A program made the position numbers and the translations under genes. Below the pieces are notes generated by a model, which was not told the DNA's origin, did not search any database, and saw only the letters and a program-made list of their open reading frames with translations. From contig JASHVC010000756.1 of assembly GCA_030039655.1 (NCBI GenBank), forward strand, positions 1-7,453: a stretch of 7,453 bases of DNA, written 5' to 3'. The stretch comes from Xanthobacteraceae bacterium. Its GTDB lineage: Bacteria > Pseudomonadota > Alphaproteobacteria > Rhizobiales > Xanthobacteraceae. Below are positions 1 through 5,992 of the stretch, in pieces. The first letter of the stretch is position 1; each line of letters opens with the position of its first letter.

Positions 1-873
1 GAACGCATTACCATTGAACGTGCCGCCCTGGTCCCCGTACGCGAAACAGCAAGCGTCCTTGTGCGCGACAAGCGCGCCGAGGGGAATGCCGCCGCCAAGC
101 CCTTTAGCCAGAACCATCACGTCCGGCTCAACGCCGGCGTGCTGAAAGCCGAAGAGAGTTCCCGTTCGGCCGATCCCCGTCTGAATTTCATCGAGGATCA
201 GAAGGATGCCATGCCGCTTGGTCAGCGCGCGCAGGTCGCGGAGGAAAGCGTCCGACGCAACGAACACCCCGGCTTCCCCTTGGATCGGCTCGAGCATGAC
301 AGCGACTGTGTCGGCCGTGATCGCTCGCTCGACCTGCTCGATATCGTTGAGCCTCACTTTGCGGAAGCCTTGGACCTTAGGCTCGAACAATTGCTCCCAG
401 TGCGCCTTTCCGGACGCCGACATGGCAGCCAGCGTGCGGCCGTGGAAACCGTGATGCATGGTAACGATCTCGTAGGCCCCACCGCGATGGATCTGTCCCC
501 ATTTGCGGGCGAGTTTGATCGCTCCCTCGATCGCTTCAGCGCCACTGTTGGTGAAGAAGGTCCGATGCAATCCGCTGTAGCGAGCTATCAACTCGGCAAG
601 GCGGATCATTGGCGCGTTGTAGTAGGCCGGGCTGCAGTTCAAAAGTTGCTCGGCTTGCGACTTGATCGCGCCGACGATTGCTGTGGGACAATGGCCCAGA
701 CAATTGACTGCCCAGCCCTGGACGAAATCCAGATATTTCTTTCCCTCCTGATCGGTCAGCCAGGAGCCGCGCCCTTCGACGAACACGACGGGCGGACGTC
801 TGGTGATTTCCATCAGGGCCGCGAATGCGTCTTCGGTGACGCACGCAGGGGGCGCGATGTGCGGTTCGAGCAT
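1..873 (-). CDS. argD: Acetylornithine/ornithine-type aminotransferase (class III, PLP), 3' end beyond window
   Basis: The first 291 codons of a PLP-dependent class III aminotransferase; the family usually has about 390-400 residues, so roughly a quarter is missing past base 1. ArgD enzymes interconvert N-acetylornithine and N-acetylglutamate semialdehyde, using 2-oxoglutarate/glutamate, in cytoplasmic arginine synthesis. Visible landmarks are TNSGAEA near residues 108-114 (cofactor phosphate), HHGFHGRT at 140-147, EPIQGE at 195-200, the [11 protein letters not shown] block at 228-238, AKGLGGG with the probable Schiff-base lysine K257, and GGTFNGN at 283-289. The start at 873 is fixed by AAGGAGG five bases upstream. 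The long structured leader with an Arg-rich leader ORF fits an arginine-related role. Class III members with similar motifs act on ornithine, succinylornithine or other omega-amino substrates, so the family is certain but the exact substrate is not. Confidence 0.9.
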   Translation of the reverse strand, partial: MLEPHIAPPACVTEDAFAALMEITRRPPVVFVEGRGSWLTDQEGKKYLDFVQGWAVNCLGHCPTAIVGAIKSQAEQLLNCSPAYYNAPMIRLAELIARYSGLHRTFFTNSGAEAIEGAIKLARKWGQIHRGGAYEIVTMHHGFHGRTLAAMSASGKAHWEQLFEPKVQGFRKVRLNDIEQVERAITADTVAVMLEPIQGEAGVFVASDAFLRDLRALTKRHGILLILDEIQTGIGRTGTLFGFQHAGVEPDVMVLAKGLGGGIPLGALVAHKDACCFAYGDQGGTFNGNAF

Positions 874-878
874 GTTGT

Positions 879-908
879 CCTCCTTCGTTGTGTCGCAACG
901 GACGGAGG
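879..908 (-). promoter_or_regulatory. Shine-Dalgarno-sequestering hairpin
   Basis: In the minus-strand RNA CCUCC (908-904) pairs with the GGAGG ribosome site (883-879), and an inner stem CGUUG/CAACG (900-896 with 890-886) closes a CGACA loop. This would hide the ribosome site of the aminotransferase. The same CCUCC lies in GGGGCCUCC (912-904), which could instead pair with AAGGCCCC (950-943) of the upstream hairpin and release the site. Translational control is inferred. Confidence 0.5.
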
Positions 909-920
909 CCCCGAAAGCAC

Positions 921-950
921 AAGGCCCCCGCCGCTGCCGGCAGGGGCCTT
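921..950 (-). terminator. Attenuator hairpin (3:4), possible terminator
   Basis: In the minus-strand RNA AAGGCCCCUGCCG pairs with CGGCGGGGGCCUU over 13 positions (one U-G) around a GCAG loop. It is followed by GUGCUUUC rather than a clean U-run, so intrinsic termination may be weak. It could instead act as a pause, a Rho-related element or a purely structural switch. It lies 48 bases upstream of the start codon. Confidence 0.55.
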
Positions 951-972
951 CGTGATCTGATAGCAGATTAGC

Positions 973-1056
973 TTAATGCATCCGCATATCCCACGCCCCC
1001 GCCGAAAGGCGACGCGCATGTGCACGGATACGGCGGGCGTGGTGCGAACTGTCCAT
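973..1056 (-). CDS. Arg/His-rich 27-residue leader peptide
   Basis: A 27-codon ORF (ATG at 1056, TAA at 975-973) upstream of the aminotransferase gene. It begins MDSSHHARRIRAHARR and ends WDMRMH. Six residues are Arg, five of them within codons 8-16, and four are His. There is no Shine-Dalgarno sequence, but the predicted transcription start falls on or next to the A of the ATG, so leaderless translation is plausible. Region 1 of the attenuator lies in codons 5-9 and region 2 in codons 18-23. A ribosome held at Arg codons 8, 9 or 11 would block region 1 and leave region 2 free. The reading frame continues open upstream to an ATG at 1233, but that longer version would start before the predicted promoter. 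It could instead be an arrest peptide that senses ornithine or arginine, as SpeFL does in enterobacteria; no homology to SpeFL is claimed. Confidence 0.6.
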   Translation of the reverse strand: MDSSHHARRIRAHARRLSAGAWDMRMH

Positions 1057-1062
1057 GGTCAG

Positions 1063-1091
1063 TTCATGTGGCCTTTTACAGCCCGCGTCAA
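1063..1091 (-). promoter_or_regulatory. Promoter of leader peptide / aminotransferase
   Basis: On the minus strand a TTGACG -35 box (1091-1086) is followed by a 17-base spacer and CATGAA (1068-1063) as -10. The -35 matches the rhizobial sigma-70 type well; the -10 is moderate. Six bases separate the -10 box from the leader ATG, so transcription should start at about 1056, giving a leaderless mRNA. Confidence 0.55.
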
Positions 1092-1386
1092 TGAAAAAAA
1101 CCGCACTGATCGAACGGATCGCTGCCGTTGCAATTTGCTGCCGCCTGAGGGACGCCCGCAGGCAGTGCTCCACCGTCAAACGACCAACGCCCGGCTTGCT
1201 GGCATAGCCGCCGATAACGGCACAGGTTGCCACACTTGATCCCGCGCTGGATGGGCCGGGTGCACTGCAGCGGCCTTCAGCGACGGGTCACGAACGCCCG
1301 TTGGGCCAATCGCGCCACATCGCGTAGCGACAGCGACCGCGGGAATTGCGCAGCGACTCGTCTAGCATTCCAGCCTCGGCAAAGTT
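1092..1386. other. Intergenic stretch, no supported gene
   Basis: This is the upstream part of the gap between the divergent leader promoter and the DUF1993 gene. Short open frames exist on both strands, for example a 38-codon frame from the ATG at 1091. None has a ribosome site or a recognisable protein sequence. No RNA gene or repeat was seen here. Confidence 0.5.
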
Positions 1387-1417
1387 GTTGGCAAGCCAAC
1401 CGGGCTTCCCCTATGGT
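1387..1417 (+). promoter_or_regulatory. Putative promoter with palindromic operator for DUF1993 gene
   Basis: TTGGCA (1388-1393) is a 5/6 match to the -35 consensus; after 18 bases comes TATGGT (1412-1417) as -10. The -35 is embedded in a perfect palindrome, GTTGGCAAGCCAAC (1387-1400). A regulator bound there would cover the -35 box. The predicted 5' UTR is about 30 bases. The promoter call rests on pattern only. Confidence 0.4.
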
Positions 1418-1454
1418 CTCCGCCGTAAAAATCCTACCCGAAGGAGAATCCCAA

Positions 1455-1973
1455 ATGGCGTATTCGTTGTACGACGCGGCGATAACCCCTTGCGCCCAGC
1501 AGCTTGGCGCACTGACGGGCATCATCGATAAGGCTGCCGCGCATTGTGCCGCCAACAAGATCGAGGAATCAGCTCTACTGCAGGACCGGCTATATCCGGA
1601 CATGTTCTGCCTCGCCCGTCAGATCCGGCAATCGGCTGATTTCGGAATGAACACCGGTGGCCGCCTAGCGGGCGTTACACCCCCCGCCCTGTCGGCGGTG
1701 GACGATACCAGCTTCGCCGCTGCCAAAAGCCGCGTTGAGACCGCCCTAGGTTTCGTGAAGTCGTTGACTCGCGCCCAACTCGACGGGGCGGAAAATAAAG
1801 TCATCGCTTGGACGGGCGGCGGCAACGACCGAAAGATGAAGGGCAACGACTATCTTCAACAGTTCGCTTTGCCGAATTTCTTCTTCTTTGTAACGACGGC
1901 GTACGACATCTTACGTCATCGCGGGGTGCCGCTTGCAAAGCGGGACTTCCTAGGCCCAGTCAACTGGCTCTAG
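1455..1973 (+). CDS. DUF1993 family protein
   Basis: A 172-residue protein of the DUF1993 family, whose predicted fold resembles the DinB/YfiT-like helical bundles; its biochemical role is not established. Family features are the opening MAYSLYDAAI, RLYPDMFCLARQI at 45-57, LAGVTPP at 71-77 and the strongly conserved tail LPNFFFFVTTAYDILRHRGV at 139-158 followed by DFLG at 164-167. The length is full for the family, so the gene looks intact. There is no signal peptide or transmembrane helix, so it should be cytoplasmic. The start at 1455 is chosen because AAGGAG sits about ten bases upstream and because homologues, as I recall them, begin at this motif; the frame stays open further upstream without family-like sequence. 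It appears monocistronic, with a putative promoter and palindrome just upstream. No metal-binding His triad like that of DinB proteins was identified with confidence. Confidence 0.88.
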   Translation: MAYSLYDAAITPCAQQLGALTGIIDKAAAHCAANKIEESALLQDRLYPDMFCLARQIRQSADFGMNTGGRLAGVTPPALSAVDDTSFAAAKSRVETALGFVKSLTRAQLDGAENKVIAWTGGGNDRKMKGNDYLQQFALPNFFFFVTTAYDILRHRGVPLAKRDFLGPVNWL

Positions 1974-2130
1974 CGCGAGCCAAAAACCCGAGCCAAAATT
2001 TATCGCGGGACGAAGAAACAAAACTTGCGATTGGCCCCAAAAACGAATGCGAGGTCGAGATAATCGAGCGACGGAAACACCGGCGAGGCCAGCGGCGTTT
2101 GCCGAGAAATAGAGTCGCTTGGAGGCCTAA

Positions 2131-2454
2131 ATGGACGATCACGCCATCGTAGGCGCCGACTCTTCGGGAGTCATTCAGCTTTGGAACAGCGGAGCTGAAA
2201 GGCTATTCGGCTATGCGAGCGCGCAAGCCGTAGGACATACGCTCGATCTGATTGTACCCGAGGATTACCGAAACCAGCATTGGAATGGTTTTCGCAACGC
2301 CATGGCCAATGGCTCTTCCAAGCTGGATGGTCAGTCAATAGAAATTCCGGTCAAGTGCAATGGTGGCACGACGACGGTTTTCAAAGGTCACTTCATGCTT
2401 CTGCGCAATGCGGGCAGCAAGGTGATCGGCGCGATAGTAGTTTTCAATCGCTAG
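2131..2454 (+). CDS. Stand-alone PAS-domain protein
   Basis: A 107-residue protein made almost entirely of one PAS domain. The N-terminal strand contains AIVGADSSGVIQLWNSGAERLFGY (residues 5-28), followed by AVGHTLDLIVPEDYR (33-47), and the C-terminal strands include GHFMLLRN and VIGAIVVFNR. PAS domains bind small ligands or cofactors such as heme or flavin, or mediate protein contacts, usually as sensor inputs. Here no kinase, GGDEF, methyl-accepting or DNA-binding output is attached, so it would have to act on a partner in trans. H50 in the YRNQH segment lies where FixL-type PAS domains carry the heme-ligating histidine, but this histidine is also common in PAS proteins of unknown ligand. 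The start is well fixed: GGAGG five bases upstream and an in-frame TAA immediately before the ATG, which rules out an N-terminal extension. No adjacent two-component gene is present in the window. Confidence 0.85.
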   Translation: MDDHAIVGADSSGVIQLWNSGAERLFGYASAQAVGHTLDLIVPEDYRNQHWNGFRNAMANGSSKLDGQSIEIPVKCNGGTTTVFKGHFMLLRNAGSKVIGAIVVFNR

Positions 2455-2566
2455 CAGGAACACTTCCCCGGCAGTACAGCAGAACTCGCGAAGCCACGCC
2501 GCACAGGGCTATTTTGAAGAAGTCTTTGAGATTGATCGACCCTGACCACCCGGAATGCGTGAATCA

Positions 2567-2601
2567 GGGCGGCAGATGACGGGCCCAAACGATCGCCGCC
2601 C
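2567..2601. terminator. Weak hairpin between convergent genes
   Basis: GGGCGGC (2567-2573) and GCCGCCC (2595-2601) form a seven-pair stem around a 21-base loop containing GGGCCC. It lies between the ends of the convergent PAS and hydroxylase genes, where a bidirectional terminator would be expected. No T-run follows on either side, so this is tentative. Confidence 0.25.
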
Positions 2602-2613
2602 GCACAACAAGAC

Positions 2614-3468
2614 TCATCGTTCGACCAGAGTCCAACCGCTGAAAGCAATCAATTTCAGCTTTCGGCTGATAAAACCTTCGACCGCGACGATGCCGCGCAG
2701 TATCCACGGAAAGGGAGACGGACGAAGGATATCGACGAACATGCAGTAGCGCAGTTGGTCGGTCTCGTTCACCGACATATGCTGCAGGGTATCGTCGAAG
2801 ATGAACAGCTTATGCTCGCACCAGTAGCTGATTTTGTCTCCGACTTCGATGTACGCCGACTTATCCTTCATATCATTGATGTTATAGAGAACCCGCAAGG
2901 TCGGCCGCAGCCAGCCGAAGTGCAGCGAGGTCGTAACTTTCTTATTGAACACCGACAGCGCTATGGTCTCAATGAACTTCCACGGTTCGTGGAAGGCGGG
3001 AACGTCCACGACTGATTCTGCGTTGAAGCCGTAGGTGCGCCAAACGAACATCGCGCGGTTGTGTTCTTTCGAACGCTCTTCGACCCGCCGCACGAGATCG
3101 CTGTCGTTTGTGACCTGCATTAATCGACGAATCTCGGCCTGATAATCCGGCGGAAAATCTTCAAGCCGGTAGACGCCCTTATTCACATACGGCAGCGAGA
3201 TCAAATCGATGAAACAATTGATGGGCGACAGAACCCAAAGCAGAACGCCGTTGCCGAGGAAGTAGCGCCGCATCGTGGACAATTTCAGCGGCCTGTTGCG
3301 GCTGACGTCGTAAATGCCGCAAATCGCGTACAAGAGTGCAATCTTGGGAAGAAAATAAATGAAAGGGACCCAGACGCAGATCGGAACCAGCACCCTGCGC
3401 AACGCGATCTTGCAAAACCTTTCGAACTGCTCCCGGCCGCTAAGAGTTCGACTCAGCGTTGCGTCCAT
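2614..3468 (-). CDS. Membrane-anchored aspartyl/asparaginyl beta-hydroxylase-type oxygenase
   Basis: A 284-residue protein with a C-terminal Asp/Asn beta-hydroxylase domain (Fe(II)/2-oxoglutarate dioxygenase; family of human AspH and bacterial lipid A hydroxylase LpxO). Two hydrophobic segments (about 25-52 and 70-95) suggest an inner-membrane anchor. The catalytic part runs from about residue 155 to 250. H183 (SLHFG) and H230 (FDDTLQH) are the probable iron ligands; R192 and R240 lie 9 and 10 residues after them, at the spacing of the arginines of the AspH active site. The residue two after H183 is Gly (G185), as in human AspH, whereas the usual 2-His-1-carboxylate enzymes have Asp/Glu there. 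The start at 3468 has GGGGAG six bases upstream. The gene is divergent from a GT39-type glycosyltransferase, suggesting a lipid or envelope substrate. Family is confident; substrate is unknown, so lpxO is not assigned. Confidence 0.85.
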   Translation of the reverse strand: MDATLSRTLSGREQFERFCKIALRRVLVPICVWVPFIYFLPKIALLYAICGIYDVSRNRPLKLSTMRRYFLGNGVLLWVLSPINCFIDLISLPYVNKGVYRLEDFPPDYQAEIRRLMQVTNDSDLVRRVEERSKEHNRAMFVWRTYGFNAESVVDVPAFHEPWKFIETIALSVFNKKVTTSLHFGWLRPTLRVLYNINDMKDKSAYIEVGDKISYWCEHKLFIFDDTLQHMSVNETDQLRYCMFVDILRPSPFPWILRGIVAVEGFISRKLKLIAFSGWTLVER

Positions 3469-3930
3469 CGGCCGCTCCCCTCAGACCACGACTCTCGCCA
3501 GCATTTCCCGCTATAGCGCACGACGCGCCTGCCTGAAGCGGCGCCAGCTGAATTATTTGCTGCGGCTCCCGACTCTCAAGTGCGCGTCAAACGCTAACAC
3601 GGGTGACTTGCACCCCCGATACATGCCGGATTCGGGGCTCACTTATGCACAGTGAATGCACAGAGTTTTGAACGGGTCAATGCGGCACTGCCGGCGCGCG
3701 CCTTTCTTTCCGCCCCGAACCTCGAAGCCCGCATCAACGACACCTTCGGAACCAACGCAAAATGGTGCGCCCATTGCCTCCGGCCGGCAACCGTATGCGC
3801 TTTCCCTAGCAGCGGATATGTTGTAGCGACTCGTTGGTTGGGTTTGTGCAAATACGAAATACCGATCACACAACCGGTACGTCGGCGCATTGGCGCGCCA
3901 GCCCGTGGCGTGATCAGCGGGGTTGTTTGT
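3469..3930. other. 462-base divergent intergenic region
   Basis: The region between the hydroxylase start and the most likely glycosyltransferase start. A frame open from a GTG at 3652 continues into the glycosyltransferase, but its 93 codons encode a sequence unlike a membrane enzyme (Arg- and Cys-containing, no hydrophobic segment). No ribosome site precedes that GTG, so the stretch is taken as noncoding. It must hold both divergent promoters. GCTATAGC at 3511-3518 could serve as a -10 on the minus strand, but no convincing -35 was found. A short direct repeat lies at 3645-3663. Confidence 0.5.
3645..3663 (+). repeat. Direct repeat ATGCACAG, 11-base period
   Basis: ATGCACAG occurs twice, separated by TGA, giving a period of 11 bases or about one helical turn. 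It lies in the divergent intergenic region and might be a protein-binding site, but two 8-base copies can arise by chance. Confidence 0.3.
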
Positions 3931-5505
3931 ATGGTGGCGAACCACGCGCTTGCCACACAAGCGAGACTTGTCAATCCGGACACCTTAGTCGTCCTCGCCA
4001 TCGCGCTGACGTTCGCGGTGCACGCGCTGATCGGCACGGTCACCGGCCTCAGCATCGACGAGACCTACGACGTGGTTATGGCGCGCCAGCTAGCGTTGTC
4101 CTATCACGACCACCCGCCGGCGATCATGTGGCTCATCGTGGCGGCGACGAGGCTCACGGGCAACGAGAGCGACCTCATCGTCCGGCTGCCCACGCTGATC
4201 CTCGCGGCGGCGCAATCCTGGCTGCTCTACCGGCTCACAGCGCTCGTTTTCGAGAAATGGGCCGGCGTGTTTGCCATCATCGCATACTGTCTGTCGCCGC
4301 TGTTCGGTCTTTTTCTCGGCACCCTGGCGCTCACCGACGGGCCGCTGGTATTCTCGCTCACTGCCGCGGCGTTTTTTGTGGCGCGGGAGCTGCTTGGGGA
4401 AAGCAAGGCACATTGGGCCAATTGGCTGCTTGCCGGATTGTTCTTCGGCTTCGCTCTGCTCTCGAAGTTCAGCGCCGCGCTGGTGTTGCCGGGGCTCGCG
4501 CTTTTTCTGCTCACCGAGCCGCGCCATCGCCACGTGCTTCTCACGCCGTGGCCGTACGTGGCCGCGCTCCTGGCGCTGGCCGTGTTCACGCCCGTGATCA
4601 TATGGAACTTCGAGAACGGATTTGATGCCTTCGCGTTTCAAGGTGGCCGCGCGGCGCTCGGCGATCATGTCTATCTGGCGCGCGCGCTGGCGCATACGGG
4701 CTTACTCTTTGTGGTGGTGGGACCGGTCATCTGGCTCATTCAGATCGTCGCGCTGGCCGGCGCGCTGTGGGCGGGCCCCGGCGACGAGCGGCGCTGGTTT
4801 TTTGCCATGCTGGCCATCGTGCCAATCGGATTCTTCTTGGTGCTCGACCTGTTCGGCACGCGCGGCGATGTAGCACCGCATTGGCTGGCTCCAGCCTATC
4901 TGTTCACGTTTCCGCTGGCCGGCGCCGTCGTGGTGCGCTGGCGTGCCCGCTTCCCGCGCCTGATTTGGTGGACGACTGCTGCGTGCGTCGCTGGGACAAG
5001 CGCGATTGCGCTGGTGTTCGTCAGCCACACCCTGACCGGATGGCTCCAAGCTTTCGTTCCGGCAATCACCGCCGAATATGACCCGCTCGTCGCCGATGAC
5101 GCGGACTGGTGGAGCGTGCGCACCGCACTGGAACAGAGAAATCTCGTCGATTCCAAACATTTCCTTCTCGTCGGCAAATACTATTTCTGCTTCAAGGCGC
5201 AACTCGTGCTGAAAGAGGATATGCAGGTGGTTTGCACCGACGATAAAATTCCGATCGTGGGGTCAATGCGGCCCGACAATGTGACGCTGCTTGGCCGCGA
5301 CGCCGTCATTATCGAAACCTGGTGGTCCGGGCCCGAGCCGCTCGCGGCGATCGAGACGAAGTTCGAGCGTGTGGACGAGCTTGCGCCAATCTGGATCCTA
5401 GACCACGGACGGCGCGTGCTGCGGATCGATCTGAAGCTCGGCCACAATTTGAAGGGCCCGATTTTACCACCTGCAGCGCCCGCTTATGCCACGCTTCGCC
5501 GTTGA
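3931..5505 (+). CDS. Polytopic glycosyltransferase, GT39/ArnT-PMT-like
   Basis: An integral membrane glycosyltransferase of the ArnT/PMT superfamily, 524 residues from the ATG at 3931. These enzymes take a sugar from a polyprenyl-phosphate carrier and add it, on the periplasmic side, to lipid A, a glycan or a protein. The first loop holds the expected acidic pair DE (43-44, in GLSIDETYD) and YHDHPP at 58-63; TDGP at 135-138 matches the usual TPDAP-like motif. About ten hydrophobic segments fill roughly the first 400 residues, followed by a soluble tail of about 115 residues with Trp-rich segments. The start is uncertain: GGGG eight bases upstream of 3931 is a weak ribosome site, while a GTG at 3652 would add 93 residues lacking family features. 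It is divergent from the oxygenase gene, suggesting a shared envelope role. Rhizobial RgtA-D galacturonosyltransferases are built similarly, but acceptor and sugar cannot be read here. Confidence 0.85.
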   Translation: MVANHALATQARLVNPDTLVVLAIALTFAVHALIGTVTGLSIDETYDVVMARQLALSYHDHPPAIMWLIVAATRLTGNESDLIVRLPTLILAAAQSWLLYRLTALVFEKWAGVFAIIAYCLSPLFGLFLGTLALTDGPLVFSLTAAAFFVARELLGESKAHWANWLLAGLFFGFALLSKFSAALVLPGLALFLLTEPRHRHVLLTPWPYVAALLALAVFTPVIIWNFENGFDAFAFQGGRAALGDHVYLARALAHTGLLFVVVGPVIWLIQIVALAGALWAGPGDERRWFFAMLAIVPIGFFLVLDLFGTRGDVAPHWLAPAYLFTFPLAGAVVVRWRARFPRLIWWTTAACVAGTSAIALVFVSHTLTGWLQAFVPAITAEYDPLVADDADWWSVRTALEQRNLVDSKHFLLVGKYYFCFKAQLVLKEDMQVVCTDDKIPIVGSMRPDNVTLLGRDAVIIETWWSGPEPLAAIETKFERVDELAPIWILDHGRRVLRIDLKLGHNLKGPILPPAAPAYATLRR

Positions 5506-5618
5506 GCGGCGGGGTTGGCGGCTAGACGTAGCGCCACTGACAAAAGGGGGCCAGCGGTGCCAATATATGCGGGCGGGAATCGGTTGCTTAAGTCGCCTAA
5601 GGAATAAGAACAATCCCG

Positions 5619-5921
5619 ATGACCAAGGCCACCTCATTGGTAGCCTGCGGCGTTTTTCTGCTGCCGCTGGTATGGACGTCAGCGTCCCACGCGGACGATG
5701 GCTTAGACTGCATCAGCACCAAGCTCCCAAGTTGGTTTGTGGAAGAAGCCTGTTACCGCGCGAACTACCAACACTGCGTGCGGAGACACCAGCTAGGTGC
5801 ACCCGTTGACGCAAACTGCCGCCTGCTGCTTGAGAACCCTCCTTTGCCAAAGGGAGAGTGCAACCAAGACGATCACATCAATCACAGGCCCGGATGCGTG
5901 CCCCCACGGCTCGGCGATTGA
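5619..5921 (+). CDS. Small exported six-cysteine protein, unknown function
   Basis: A 100-residue protein of no family that I recognise. A Sec signal peptide is clear: MTK, a hydrophobic core at about residues 6-20, and a probable cut after SASHA (residue 25). The mature part of about 75 residues has six cysteines (31, 45, 53, 67, 81, 93), an even number that would allow three disulfides in the periplasm or outside. It contains an acidic/aromatic stretch near 39-51 and a Pro-rich tail. The ribosome site is poor: AAGGA lies about 14 bases upstream of the ATG, further than normal. The start is still favoured because the signal peptide begins there. It lies 113 bases after the glycosyltransferase and could be cotranscribed with it. 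Confidence 0.65.
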   Translation: MTKATSLVACGVFLLPLVWTSASHADDGLDCISTKLPSWFVEEACYRANYQHCVRRHQLGAPVDANCRLLLENPPLPKGECNQDDHINHRPGCVPPRLGD

Positions 5922-5992
5922 AGGCCGCCAGCGTGACACTCTAAAGGATCTTTTCTCGGTGGTGTTCCTGTACGGATTTACCTGACAGACAG

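Larger units (their letters stand above)
879..1056 (-). promoter_or_regulatory. Attenuator-like leader RNA of the aminotransferase gene
   Basis: Competing stems are seen in the minus-strand RNA. Region 1 (1032-1042, CCACGCCCGCC) lies in leader codons 5-9 and pairs with region 2 (991-1004): eight pairs, a two-base bulge, then three pairs. The 10-mer CGGCGGGGGC in region 2 (995-1004) occurs again as region 4 (924-933). Both copies can pair over ten positions, with one G-U, to region 3 (938-947, GCCCCUGCCG). So 1:2 with 3:4 excludes 2:3, the logic of classical amino-acid attenuators. A small hairpin (955-968, AUCUG/CAGAU) lies between. The 3:4 stem has a G-U pair in this RNA but a C-A mismatch in the opposite strand, which supports a minus-strand function. 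The regulatory role is inferred. Confidence 0.65.

Noticed and set aside
61..960. A 299-codon open frame on the plus strand
   Set aside because: It is the complement of the ArgD-type gene. The minus-strand translation carries all class III aminotransferase motifs and a strong ribosome site, while the plus frame shows none.
1091..1207. 38-codon plus-strand frame beginning MKKTALIERIAAVAI
   Set aside because: The start resembles a signal peptide, but there is no ribosome site, the ATG overlaps the minus-strand -35 box, and the remainder is basic low-quality sequence.
3598..3645. tRNA or tmRNA-like segment near GATTCGGGGCTCAC
   Set aside because: No cloverleaf, no T-arm consensus and no matching acceptor stem could be built.
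3652..3930. N-terminal extension of the glycosyltransferase from a GTG at 3652
   Set aside because: The 93 residues lack hydrophobic segments and family motifs, and no ribosome site precedes the GTG. The ATG at 3931 gives a normal length.
3639..4055. 138-codon minus-strand frame in the divergent gap
   Set aside because: It overlaps the glycosyltransferase start on the opposite strand, has no ribosome site and encodes no recognisable sequence.
4090..4695. 201-codon minus-strand frame inside the glycosyltransferase
   Set aside because: It is highly charged Arg/Glu-rich sequence typical of the antisense of a hydrophobic high-G+C gene.
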